Shown here piece by piece: positions 32,149 through 39,610 of a stretch of DNA of 42,470 nucleotides (position 1 is the stretch's first letter; the number at the start of each line of letters is the position of its first letter). A program made the position numbers and the translations under genes. The notes beneath the pieces are model-generated. The model was not told where the DNA came from. It searched no databases and saw only the letters and a list, made by a program, of their open reading frames with translations. Source of the stretch: Dehalococcoidia bacterium (lineage in GTDB: Bacteria > Chloroflexota > Dehalococcoidia > Lucifugimonadales > UBA3495); NCBI GenBank assembly GCA_022450395.1, contig JAKUQE010000026.1:1-42470 (forward strand), in the 5' to 3' direction.

Positions 32149-32892
32149 TCAGAGCCGGGGAAGAATGAACTCCTCTATAGCCACGGCCAAACCGTCTTCC
32201 TCCGCGGTAGGGGCAATGTAGTCGGCGATGGCCTTCAGTTCCTCGGGGGCGTCTCCCATGGCGATGGCCAGGCCGCAAGCCTGCAGTAGGGGAAGGTCGT
32301 TGTAGCTGTCGCCGGCGGCGGTCATCTGCCCCAAGTCCACCTTAATCATGTCCGATAGAATGGCGACGGCGGCCGCTTTGTCCACGCCCCTTCGGGTAAA
32401 GTCCACCGCCCAAAGGTCGTTGTAGGGCAGATATACCTTCACCGCTTGCGTGTCAGCATTGTCATGGAAACGGGCAGTGATTTCGCCTGCCATCTCTTCG
32501 GAGATGTCCAAGGCGGAGACCCGGATAAGGTTCCAATCGATTAGGCCGCCGATCTCCGTGGCCGAGCCGCCGGGGTAGGTGGCCATGAAGGGAACTTCCG
32601 ACTCATGTAATCGGCGGACGACCCTTTCGGCGTCCGCCGGCTCCAGCGGGTTGCACCAGGTTGTGATGGCGGTGACTGGGTCCAGGACCATCGCTCCGCC
32701 GTCGCAGATCTGGGGAGAAGTCAGAGCCAGTTGACGGGCAAAATCGACCACGTGGGCCATCTCCCGTCCGGTGGCAATGGAAACCGGTATTTTCTTGGCG
32801 ACTTGGTCCACCGCCTGCTTTACCCGGCCGGAGATTGTCTCACTCCGGTTGATAAGGGTGCCGTCCAGGTCTATCACCAACGCCCGAATCAT
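32149..32892 (-). CDS. HAD family hydrolase (Cof-type phosphatase)
   Basis: A 247-residue haloacid-dehalogenase phosphatase of the Cof/type IIB group. Motif I is LVIDLDGTL (nucleophile Asp), motif II IATGRE, and motif IV AAGDSYNDLPLLQACGLAIAMGDAPEELKAIAD. A Lys of the KAAAVAIL segment provides motif III. It would dephosphorylate a sugar- or cofactor-phosphate; known relatives act on flavin, PLP or sugar phosphates. Its ATG overlaps the stop of the LLM gene as ATGA, so the two are translationally coupled. Whether it serves flavin or F420 metabolism is only a guess from this coupling. Confidence 0.88.
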   Translation of the reverse strand: MIRALVIDLDGTLINRSETISGRVKQAVDQVAKKIPVSIATGREMAHVVDFARQLALTSPQICDGGAMVLDPVTAITTWCNPLEPADAERVVRRLHESEVPFMATYPGGSATEIGGLIDWNLIRVSALDISEEMAGEITARFHDNADTQAVKVYLPYNDLWAVDFTRRGVDKAAAVAILSDMIKVDLGQMTAAGDSYNDLPLLQACGLAIAMGDAPEELKAIADYIAPTAEEDGLAVAIEEFILPRL

Positions 32893-33959
32893 CGGAAGGC
32901 CGGGATGACCTCGTCACCGAACAGCTTCATCGACTTTAGCGACTGCTCCAAGGGCAATGTCCCGATCCGGTGGTTGGCGCAAAAGATGTCATACCCGCAC
33001 AGTTCGGACTGCTTCCGGAGCTGTTTGATCACCGTTTCCGGGCTGCCCACTAGGGCCAGACCGTTGTCTATCCAGAAATCGTAGGACGTGGTCATTCCCT
33101 GGAAAACCCGGCCCAGTTCCGTGTTGGTGGGGCTTTCCGAGTTCCCCTTGAAACCGATGCGCGTGTTGGCGATGTCTTCTCTGCCCAGGGCCCGGGAAGT
33201 CAGCAGGGGTTGCTCCGCCTCCTGGCGGGCGATCTCGTCGGTCTCCGCCACGTGGACCGCGCGCATCAGGAAGGTGCGGGGCATCGGACCGGGATGATTG
33301 CACTCCGTCCACACTTTGCGGAAATAGTCGAACTTCTCGGCGATCACCGTGTCCACGTCGATGTTCTGAGAAACGTGGTAGTTATTCTTGGCGGCGTACT
33401 GCAGGGACGCCGGGCTGTGGGCGCCTACCCAGATGGGGGGATGGGGCTGCTGGTAGGGCTTGGGCACGGGCAGGGCCTCGTCGAACTGCCAGAACTGGCC
33501 GTCATAGGTTACTTCGTCCTGAGTCCAAGCCTTGACGATTATCTCCAAAGCCTCCGACGACATCTTCTGGCGCTCGAAGAAGGGCAGGTTCCAGCGCATG
33601 AATTCGTGCTCGGCCACGCCGATGCCGGTGCCGAACTCAACCCGGCCATGGGAAAGATGATCCAGGGTAGCCACCTCCTCCGCCAGCCGGATGGGATTGT
33701 AGAAGGGCAACTGGTAGATCATGACACCGATGCGGAGCTTGCTGGTTTGCTGGGCCACGGCGCAAAGGTAAACGCTGGGGGCGGTTATCTGCCCTACGTG
33801 GGAGTTCTGATGCTCAATGATGTAATAGGATTCGTAACCCAACTCTTCGGCCATCACGGCCTCTTTCAAATGTTGGTCGTAGATGTCGGCGGCGGTGGGA
33901 GACAGCGCCATCTCGTGTTTCCCGAATCCGTCCCATAGAGCAAACTCTAGGCGTGCCAT
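32889..33959 (-). CDS. LLM class flavin/F420-dependent oxidoreductase 2
   Basis: A 356-residue luciferase-like monooxygenase. YYIIEHQNSH (about residue 46) and LRIGVMIYQLPFYNPIRLAEEVATLDHLSHGRVEFGTGIG (about residues 76-115) match the family barrel. PYQQPHPPIWVGAHS follows. It is a different subfamily member from the gene at 27852, with much sequence divergence. ATG follows CCGGAGGACGCT. It is the first gene of a two-gene unit with the HAD phosphatase, with which it overlaps by 4 bases. The substrate and cofactor (FMN or F420) are unknown. Confidence 0.88.
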   Translation of the reverse strand: MARLEFALWDGFGKHEMALSPTAADIYDQHLKEAVMAEELGYESYYIIEHQNSHVGQITAPSVYLCAVAQQTSKLRIGVMIYQLPFYNPIRLAEEVATLDHLSHGRVEFGTGIGVAEHEFMRWNLPFFERQKMSSEALEIIVKAWTQDEVTYDGQFWQFDEALPVPKPYQQPHPPIWVGAHSPASLQYAAKNNYHVSQNIDVDTVIAEKFDYFRKVWTECNHPGPMPRTFLMRAVHVAETDEIARQEAEQPLLTSRALGREDIANTRIGFKGNSESPTNTELGRVFQGMTTSYDFWIDNGLALVGSPETVIKQLRKQSELCGYDIFCANHRIGTLPLEQSLKSMKLFGDEVIPAFR

Positions 33960-34066
33960 AGCGTCCTCCGGTTTTCGTCGGGTTGATTTTCCAGACGTAT
34001 TCTACAGGAAAATCCCTCTGGCGAACGTGCTCGAGAGCTTAGCCCAATGTTGGTACAGACCAATGG

Positions 34067-34094
34067 AAAAGGGGCCGGCGTACGCCGGCCCCTT
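34067..34094 (-). terminator. Terminator built on a perfect 26-bp palindrome
   Basis: The + strand AAGGGGCCGGCGT (34069-34081) is followed by its exact complement to 34094. On the minus strand the stem is followed by TTTT. It ends the transcript of the VOC gene at 34127. It is a 13-bp stem without loop mismatch. Confidence 0.8.
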
Positions 34095-34126
34095 CAATCC
34101 AATACGCTTTGACTGCGACAGGAGGC

Positions 34127-34576
34127 TTAGGAGAAGACTAGCTCCTTGTTCTTCCGGCCGGGGCTCTTCATCTCGGCCAGACCGTCCGCGGCGTCTTCCT
34201 GGCTGTTGCAGAACAGCTCGATGCCGTTGCCGTCGGGGTCGGAGATGTAGATGCTCTTGGTCATGCTGTGGTCGGTGGTGCGAAGCTCGATCCCGTGGTC
34301 GTTCAGACGGTGGTAAAACTCGGTCAGAGTGTCGAAGTCTTCAACCTGAAGAGCCATGTGGTTCAGGCCAAGTCCGCCGGGGGTGACGGGAGCGGCGTCC
34401 GGAGCGGCCTGGAACAGGGCCAGGTCGTGGTGGATCTTGCCGCAAGTCAGGAAGGTTCCGAAACCTTCGCGATTCAACGAGATTTCAAAACCCAGAACTT
34501 CGGTGTAAAACTTGGTGGACACTTCTTGGTCTCTGACGTTGATTACCAGGTGGCCTACTCGCTTAACGCTTGGCAT
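34127..34576 (-). CDS. VOC family protein, type I extradiol dioxygenase-like
   Basis: A 149-residue protein with VKRVGHLVINVRDQEVSTKFY (His ligand), LGLNHMALQVEDFDTLTEFY (second His) and ISDPDGNGIELFCN (Glu). That gives the His-His-Glu facial triad of metal-dependent VOC enzymes such as catechol 2,3-dioxygenases, although the single-module size is smaller than those. HSMTKSIYISDPDGNGIEL is typical of glyoxalase-like C-termini. ATG is preceded by GGGAGGATAGACT. It lies downstream of the HpaB-type hydroxylase on the same strand (204 bases), so ring hydroxylation followed by cleavage is conceivable. Confidence 0.87.
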   Translation of the reverse strand: MPSVKRVGHLVINVRDQEVSTKFYTEVLGFEISLNREGFGTFLTCGKIHHDLALFQAAPDAAPVTPGGLGLNHMALQVEDFDTLTEFYHRLNDHGIELRTTDHSMTKSIYISDPDGNGIELFCNSQEDAADGLAEMKSPGRKNKELVFS

Positions 34577-34699
34577 AGTCTATCCTCCCGATCTTCTTGT
34601 GTTGTCGTCTAGACAAGATACCCATAGTGGTAGAAATTGAAGCCAATTATACGCCATTTGCGTAAACAAGCCAAGTAAGCCTGTGCCAGGGCCGGTTTT

Positions 34700-34778
34700 G
34701 CCAGAGAGACACAGAGGGCACGGAGAATTTACGAAAACACTAATATAAAAACTCTGTGATCTCTGTGTCTCTGTGGCT
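34700..34778. repeat. Dispersed ACACAGAG/CTCTGTGT inverted repeat, copy 1
   Basis: The left arm GCCAGAGAGACACAGAGG then CACGGAG (34700-34725) is inverted as ACTCTGTGATCTCTGTGTCT then CTGTGGC (34751-34778). It lies directly after the stop codon of the hydroxylase gene, and a similar structure occurs at 39120-39188. This resembles widespread REP-like intergenic sequences and may add a 3' hairpin. Confidence 0.75.
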
Positions 34779-34780
34779 AG

Positions 34781-36235
34781 TTAATCCGGGCGCTCCAGGA
34801 ACTCCCGAACCCTCGCCATGGCGGGACCTCGGTCGTAGTTGTGGGACAACGAGATGGAATTGCGCACCGGGTCGCCGCCGAAGAACCGCTCGTATAGGAC
34901 CTGCCGCCCGCCAAATGAGCTACAGGTCACGTCCCAAGCCAGATGAAACAGCCTGGCGCGATCCCGGGCCGAGGAGTTGTCGGTGGCCAGGTACCGTTCC
35001 ACCTCGGGAGTCAGCGCCGTATCGAAATCGGCTTCAGAGGGCAGCGCCATCAGGCTGCTGGATCCCAGTATCTGAATAATCTCAGCCATGCGAGGATACA
35101 TCATCCGGGGGAACAGGTTCCGGCCCGCCACCAGGGGCGCCGCCGACGGGCACATCACTCCCCACTCGTTCAGCTTGGCGTCGGCCTCCGATGCCCGGAC
35201 GCAAGCTTTCAGAATCTCCAGGTAACACACGAGTTCTCCCATCCTCTCCTGAACATGGTCCAACTGTTCCGAGCCCAGAGTTTCGACCATCTGTCCGGCC
35301 AGTCCCAAGATGAACTCGGCTTTTACCACGCATCGGGTGGTAACTTGATGTCCGGTGTGGGTGTTCATCTGGGTGGCATTGCCGTGGTTATTGCACATGT
35401 CCACGTCTCCCAGCAGGAAAACCCGTTCCCAAGGCACCAGCACGTCGTCGAAGAAGACCACCGCGTCCATCTCTTCGAAGCGTGAGCCTAAGGGGTGGTC
35501 GAAGTGGGACCGGCCCTGGTCCAGGCTTTCCCGGCACATGAATTTGACTCCCGGCGTGTCGCAAGGGATAGAGAAGGAGAAAGCCTGACGCCAGGCGTTG
35601 TCTCCCAGAAGGTGGCTCCGGGTGGGATATACGGCGATCTCGTCGGTGATAGGTCCCAGGGTCGCCAGCATGCGGCTGCCCTTGACGATGATGCCCGCGT
35701 CGGTCTCCCGCATCACCGTCAGCGCCACCTGTTCGTCCAGGTTATCGGCCATCCCCGGAATGCGGCTTTTCTGTAGATTCACCAACGTGTGGGTCAGGGT
35801 GATGTCGTTCTCGCGGATGAACTCGTAATAGTCCAACACGTTCTTCTTGAACTCGGGCCGGTTCTGGCCGAAATATTCCGCCCCGCCCGCCCAAGCGGTG
35901 ATGGCCACGTTGAGGAAATCGGGGGTGCGTGCCATCATGCCGCAGCTTGACCAGGCCCACCGGGTCATCATGGCCCGCCGCCGCTCCAAGTCTTCCACCG
36001 TGCGAGGGATCAGGAATGATAATCCGACCGGCTCACCGTCGGTGGGAGATGCATAGGTCATCTCCTCCCGCAACCCCGGATCGAGTTGCATGTCGTACAG
36101 ATCGGCCACGGAGCGGACGCCGTTGCGCAGGGCCGGGTGAGTTGTGACGTCTTCTATCCGCTCGCCCCGGATCCACACCTCCGTGGACATTTCGCTTAGC
36201 CTGGAAATGTATTGCGCGCCTGTCTTAGCTGGCAT
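34781..36235 (-). CDS. hpaB: 4-hydroxyphenylacetate 3-hydroxylase family oxygenase (HpaB-like)
   Basis: A 484-residue FADH2-dependent hydroxylase, oxygenase component. TGAQYISRLSEMSTEVWIRGERIEDVTTHPAL is the typical N-terminus. RPEFKKNVLDYYEF, HTLVNLQKSR and GARE-like substrate-loop residues appear in the middle. VVFFDDVLVPWERVFLLGD (about residue 265) is the conserved flavin segment. Members ortho-hydroxylate phenols such as 4-hydroxyphenylacetate; related enzymes also act on phenol, pyrrole-2-carboxylate or as vinylacetyl-CoA isomerases. A flavin reductase partner is not adjacent. ATG follows GAGGATGTGTC. The substrate is uncertain; the gene symbol is tentative. Confidence 0.85.
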   Translation of the reverse strand: MPAKTGAQYISRLSEMSTEVWIRGERIEDVTTHPALRNGVRSVADLYDMQLDPGLREEMTYASPTDGEPVGLSFLIPRTVEDLERRRAMMTRWAWSSCGMMARTPDFLNVAITAWAGGAEYFGQNRPEFKKNVLDYYEFIRENDITLTHTLVNLQKSRIPGMADNLDEQVALTVMRETDAGIIVKGSRMLATLGPITDEIAVYPTRSHLLGDNAWRQAFSFSIPCDTPGVKFMCRESLDQGRSHFDHPLGSRFEEMDAVVFFDDVLVPWERVFLLGDVDMCNNHGNATQMNTHTGHQVTTRCVVKAEFILGLAGQMVETLGSEQLDHVQERMGELVCYLEILKACVRASEADAKLNEWGVMCPSAAPLVAGRNLFPRMMYPRMAEIIQILGSSSLMALPSEADFDTALTPEVERYLATDNSSARDRARLFHLAWDVTCSSFGGRQVLYERFFGGDPVRNSISLSHNYDRGPAMARVREFLERPD

Positions 36236-36480
36236 GACACATCCTCTGCCGGGTCGAGTGGCATTTAACTCAAGCTAGTTTCGAGGGGAGTGTAGCAAGG
36301 GGATAAAAGGGGTGTCAAAGGGTCTGACGGTTGAACTCTGGGTGTGAGTGGCGTGTGAATCATCCGAACCGCGTATTGGAGGGTAATTATCCCTCGCCGT
36401 TGTCCGATAATTAGGCTGGCCTCTATTGTGCTACTCTGTGCAACTAGATCAGCTAGGGGTTATCGGGAAGAGCGTGAACT

Positions 36481-37149
36481 ATGGACGAGCCAAAACAGAT
36501 TCGATCGTTTGAGAACCTCTTGTGGGCTCACCCCGATATCGCGGAGTCCGTGGAACCCAGCTTTTTGATGCTTAGGCAACTCGCCCACCAGATGGAAAAG
36601 AACCAGACGGACGGCCAGACTCTTAGCCCAAACGGCTTCGATGTGCCTATCTTGTTTCGTTTGACTATGGGCCGCATGATTCTGGAGACAGACCGTGAAG
36701 CCTTTGAGGCAGCTCTGAGCTTTTTCAGTGGCCTGGTGGATTCGGACTGCTTGGAATTTTCAATGGGCTCGGGCTACCGCTTCACCGCCGATGCCCGCGC
36801 GATGGAACAAGGACTCGCCGCGCTCGAACCTCCGCCCGATCACCCGATTCCAACACAGGCAGAAGAAAGCCCACCCCAAGCGGTGAAAGCCACGTGCCCA
36901 ATATGCAACTGTTCGATGTTCCGTCTGCATGAGAGCGATGGTCAACGGCGCTGTCCACGGTGCCAGTCAGAATGGATGCCATCGTCCGTGGACTGTCCGG
37001 CCTGCGGGAGGCTGTCCTATGCCGGCGGCTTGGAGTACCGGCCGGATCTCGCCGGTGCCGGCGCATCGGGAATGTGGCAAGTCCACGCCTGCACGGTGTG
37101 CACAAACATGTTTTATCGAACGCCAAGGGTCGCCACCGATGATGGATAA
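36481..37149 (+). CDS. Zinc-ribbon protein of unknown function
   Basis: A 222-residue protein. The N-terminal 120 residues are helical and unassigned, with FDVPILFRLTMGRMILETD. A Pro/Gln linker follows. The C-terminus contains two pairs of CxxC: CPICNCSMF and CPRCQSEW, then CPACG and CTVCTN. These suggest two zinc ribbons. No family is recognised. It has a 245-bp upstream gap with a weak inverted repeat (GAGGG/CCCTC near 36379-36395). Its end overlaps the start of a small frame that is interrupted by a stop. Confidence 0.6.
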   Translation: MDEPKQIRSFENLLWAHPDIAESVEPSFLMLRQLAHQMEKNQTDGQTLSPNGFDVPILFRLTMGRMILETDREAFEAALSFFSGLVDSDCLEFSMGSGYRFTADARAMEQGLAALEPPPDHPIPTQAEESPPQAVKATCPICNCSMFRLHESDGQRRCPRCQSEWMPSSVDCPACGRLSYAGGLEYRPDLAGAGASGMWQVHACTVCTNMFYRTPRVATDDG

Positions 37150-37294
37150 TCTTGGTGGGCCATTGCTGAGCCGCGAGACGCGCCGGGCCAAAGCCAATTC
37201 CTAATTAATCGAATCCCTGGTTATCTCCGGCGAGTTGGGCATGAGGCGTTTGATGGAACGGGTGCTGGCGCGGCGGGAGATACTGAAGGCGTAA
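37139..37294 (+). pseudogene. Small reading frame split by an in-frame TAA
   Basis: An ATG-initiated frame overlaps the preceding stop by 11 bases. It reads MMDNLGGPLLSRETRRAK, then ends at TAA (37202-37204). The same frame continues for 29 codons (LIESLVISGELGMRRLMERV, ending at TAA 37292-37294) with a helix-like composition. Read through, it would be a 50-residue protein. It may be a decayed gene or a chance frame; no family was recognised. It is the only coding-like signal in the 249-bp gap 37150-37398. Confidence 0.3.
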
Positions 37295-37398
37295 GGCCGA
37301 AGCACGCCCAAAAGAAACCAGGCCCGCAGCACATCAGCCATAAAGTCCGGCAGTGTGCGCACGCCTGGTATAAGCCAGAAATAGCCTAACTGAGAAGC

Positions 37399-37542
37399 TT
37401 AGTCGGAAGAGGGAAGCTTGCGGGCTTCCTGTAGCTCCATATCAGCTTCGCAGCAGAGAATGACTCCCTCGCCGCCCTTGGTGCACAGCACGCTGCTGCC
37501 GCACGTTGCGCAGTTGTAACGTTTCCCTAGCTCGTTGGCCAT
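37399..37542 (-). CDS. Desulforedoxin-like mini-protein 1 (47 aa)
   Basis: A 47-residue protein, MANELGKRYNCATCGSSV, then LCTKGGEGVILCCEADM. The CxxC and the later CC pair are spaced as in desulforedoxin (36 residues in Desulfovibrio) and the N-terminal domain of desulfoferrodoxin. Four cysteines can bind one iron. ATG is preceded by AAAGGAG. A 10-residue tail follows the core. It lies in tandem, 64 bases behind a second such gene. It may carry electrons or act in oxygen/superoxide defence; no partner superoxide reductase is in the window. Confidence 0.82.
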   Translation of the reverse strand: MANELGKRYNCATCGSSVLCTKGGEGVILCCEADMELQEARKLPSSD

Positions 37543-37606
37543 TGATAGATACTCCTTTGGATTAGGTGGCGGATCCATCCGGCGATCCGCGGTTGGGCGC
37601 TGGAAC

Positions 37607-37723
37607 TTACTTCTGTGCCATCGGTTGGCTGCAGCAGTTCACCGCGCCGTCACCGCCCTTGGTCACAATGAACTCCGATCCGCACTTTTCGCAGAAATAG
37701 CGTTTTCCTGTTTGGTTGGCCAC
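37607..37723 (-). CDS. Desulforedoxin-like mini-protein 2 (38 aa)
   Basis: A 38-residue protein with GTG start, MANQTGKRYFCEKCGSE, then TKGGDGAVNCCSQPMAQK. It has the CxxC/CC iron-binding arrangement of desulforedoxin, and its length is close to the classical 36 residues. AAAGGGGG lies upstream of the GTG. It precedes the 47-residue homologue on the same strand. The pair shares GKRY, a Cys-Gly-Ser and TKGG with Asp/Glu-Gly, so a local duplication is likely. Confidence 0.8.
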   Translation of the reverse strand: MANQTGKRYFCEKCGSEFIVTKGGDGAVNCCSQPMAQK

Positions 37724-37842
37724 CGGTTCAGCCCCCTTTGGTTACTAAGCTTCAATCGTGCCTATATTATAGCCAAGACGATTCCCACGTTCAACACAAG
37801 AGTCTCAATACTAGTACCGTGTTAGTGAACTTCTTTGAATAT

Positions 37843-38286
37843 TCAGGCTGATTCAACCGGAGGCATTCCGGATTTGAACCGGACCAGAAAGCTGGCCTCG
37901 CCCAAGGGCTGGCCGTCGAAAAGGATCGCAGCCTTGTGCTCCCCGGCCTCTTGGACGGGGATCCGGAACAGCTTGATCCAGCGTTGGAAAATGATTCCTT
38001 CCTCCCAATCTATCCGTTGGGGAGGCGGCGGGTCTAGAGGGGCGCCGGGCGCCTTGATGGCGACCAGAAGAAAATGGGGTCCGGCGGAGACGCCGCCGAT
38101 ACAGAAAGCCAACTGTACGTCTACTTCGGCCAGGACCGGCTTGTCTTGAGTGGCACCCTCGGTGGGCGCTGGAAGGTCGATCAGGTCGATTATTCCCTTC
38201 AGGATCAGATCGCCGTCGTCTCCTTCCTCGGTGTCTTTGCAGAACAGGGCGTATTTTAAATAAGGATCGCTTTGATCGGTTGCCAA
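37843..38286 (-). CDS. Hypothetical protein, DUF6941-like
   Basis: A 147-residue protein, ATDQSDPYLKYALFCKDTEE, then LILKGIIDLIDLPAP, LAEVDVQLAFCIGG, PHFLLVAIKAP and a C-terminal GEHKAAILFDGQPLGEASFLVRF. The pattern of alternating beta strands resembles the DUF6941 group, whose function is unknown. I am not certain of the family. The TTG start has AAAGGAG eight bases upstream, decisive for the start. It lies between the desulforedoxin-like genes and the thioredoxin-like gene, transcribed divergently from the latter. Confidence 0.6.
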   Translation of the reverse strand: MATDQSDPYLKYALFCKDTEEGDDGDLILKGIIDLIDLPAPTEGATQDKPVLAEVDVQLAFCIGGVSAGPHFLLVAIKAPGAPLDPPPPQRIDWEEGIIFQRWIKLFRIPVQEAGEHKAAILFDGQPLGEASFLVRFKSGMPPVESA

Positions 38287-38481
38287 ATGGGATGCTCCTT
38301 TCCCAGGACGGTACTGCGATGGATTCCAATTCTAACATGCCGGTTCTATTAGTCGAGCCGGGGAAGGCTTCCTCAGCACCATGTGGCGCCCCATTGTCAA
38401 ATGGAGCAACAATTGAGACACTAGGCGGTGAAAATGCCCGGGGTAAGCCGCTCGCAAATTGTTCTTAGGAGGCAGGCCGCC

Positions 38482-39108
38482 ATGGCGTTAACCGAAGACA
38501 AGTTTAATCAGGGAATGACACCTCAGGAGTACATCGACCAGATCAAGGTTAATAAGCAGACGATTTTGGATATTTACAACACTATAAAGATACCCGACAA
38601 AGCCAAGGCCCAGTTCGATGGCCGGTCCGAGCCCCTTCGGCTGGCAGTGTTCACCGCCGATTGGTGCGGCGACGCGGTCAGCACCACCCCGGTGATCATG
38701 CGTTTGGCCGAGAGCACGCCAGGGCTTGCCATCCAGATCTTCAACCGGGACGACGAGTTGGAACTGACCAACAGCTTCCTGCCGGAGAACCGTGCCGGCA
38801 CGGTGCCGGTATTCATCGTCATGGACGAGTCCATGAACGAGATCGCCCGCTTTATCGAAACAGCCGGCGAACTGGTTCCCGCTCTTGACGCCATGGACGA
38901 AGCCATCGCTCAGGAGATCGCCGGAGAAAGCGAGGAGAACAAGCGGGCCGCAGGACGGGGCAAGCGAATGAGTTTTCGAGTTGCCCACGCCCAGGAATGG
39001 GGCGAGGTTATACTAGACTCCTTCGGCCGCACCGTGGCGGAAGGGTTGCAGTCCTCAGGTTCCGAACGCCCCGCTGTGGGCGGCACCAAGTGGCCCCCGG
39101 AAGACTAA
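38482..39108 (+). CDS. Thioredoxin-family protein
   Basis: A 208-residue protein from MALTEDKFNQGMTPQEY. The thioredoxin-like core starts near residue 60 with LRLAVFTADWCGDAVST, where the active-site motif is WCGD with a single Cys rather than CxxC. GTVPVFIVMDE supplies the cis-Pro loop. A 50-residue C-terminal tail is helical and charged. WCGD-type proteins are known in bacilli and others, with unclear redox roles; one cysteine argues against a classical disulfide reductase. AGGAGG at 38467-38472 decides the start over an ATG 54 bases further up. Confidence 0.82.
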   Translation: MALTEDKFNQGMTPQEYIDQIKVNKQTILDIYNTIKIPDKAKAQFDGRSEPLRLAVFTADWCGDAVSTTPVIMRLAESTPGLAIQIFNRDDELELTNSFLPENRAGTVPVFIVMDESMNEIARFIETAGELVPALDAMDEAIAQEIAGESEENKRAAGRGKRMSFRVAHAQEWGEVILDSFGRTVAEGLQSSGSERPAVGGTKWPPED

Positions 39109-39119
39109 ACTCTATTCTA

Positions 39120-39188
39120 GCCACAGAGGGAACGGAGCTATTGGAGGAAAAGCTAAATAATCTCCGTGTCCTCTGTGCTCTCTGTGGT
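39120..39188. repeat. Dispersed CACAGAG/CTCTGTG inverted repeat, copy 2
   Basis: The left arm GCCACAGAGGGAACGGAG (39120-39137) is inverted as CTCCGTGTCCTCTGTGCTCT then CTGTGGT (39162-39188). It is related to the structure at 34700-34778 and again follows a stop codon closely. Confidence 0.7.
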
Positions 39189-39220
39189 GAACGTTAACTC
39201 TCGTTCTCAAGGTGTTTGAC

Positions 39221-39481
39221 ATGCCCGACGGAATCATCAACATGACGGATATGGGAATCATATTCTCGGTCACCGACGCGATGGGCATCCACCGGGAGTC
39301 CGTCAGTGTGGAACTGACCAAAGAGGACCCCGGTTCGATAAATCGGGCCGACGGCGGCAAGATAGAAATCACGATACCGGAAACCGGTACCGTGGAAGAA
39401 TTTGCCAAGCTTCTTCTAGCTGAGCTTGAGGGGATGGGCTACGAGTCGAAGGACCTGGACGATGAAGATGACGAGGAGTAA
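39221..39481 (+). CDS. Small acidic hypothetical protein
   Basis: An 86-residue protein, MPDGIINMTDMGIIFSVTDA, with GKIEITIPETGTVEEFAKLLLAELE and an acidic tail DLDDEDDEE. No family is recognised. The start is an ATG with AAGGTG upstream; a GTG nine bases earlier is possible. The beta-rich body and acidic tail could suit a binding protein for a basic partner. It follows the thioredoxin-like gene on the same strand after a REP-like repeat. Confidence 0.6.
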   Translation: MPDGIINMTDMGIIFSVTDAMGIHRESVSVELTKEDPGSINRADGGKIEITIPETGTVEEFAKLLLAELEGMGYESKDLDDEDDEE

Positions 39482-39610
39482 AGCGGTAGGACTCCGAACC
39501 GTTTGCCGCAGCTGATGCGTGGGTTATAAAAGTGATAGTGAGATTTGCAATGTAGGGGCGGGTTTAAAACCTGCCCCTATTGCCTACGGGGTTCCGTGGC
39601 CTGAAAGGTT

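Noticed and set aside
36379-36395. Operator palindrome before the zinc-ribbon gene.
   Set aside because: Only five base pairs match (GAGGG/CCCTC) around an AT-rich centre, which is weak enough to be chance.
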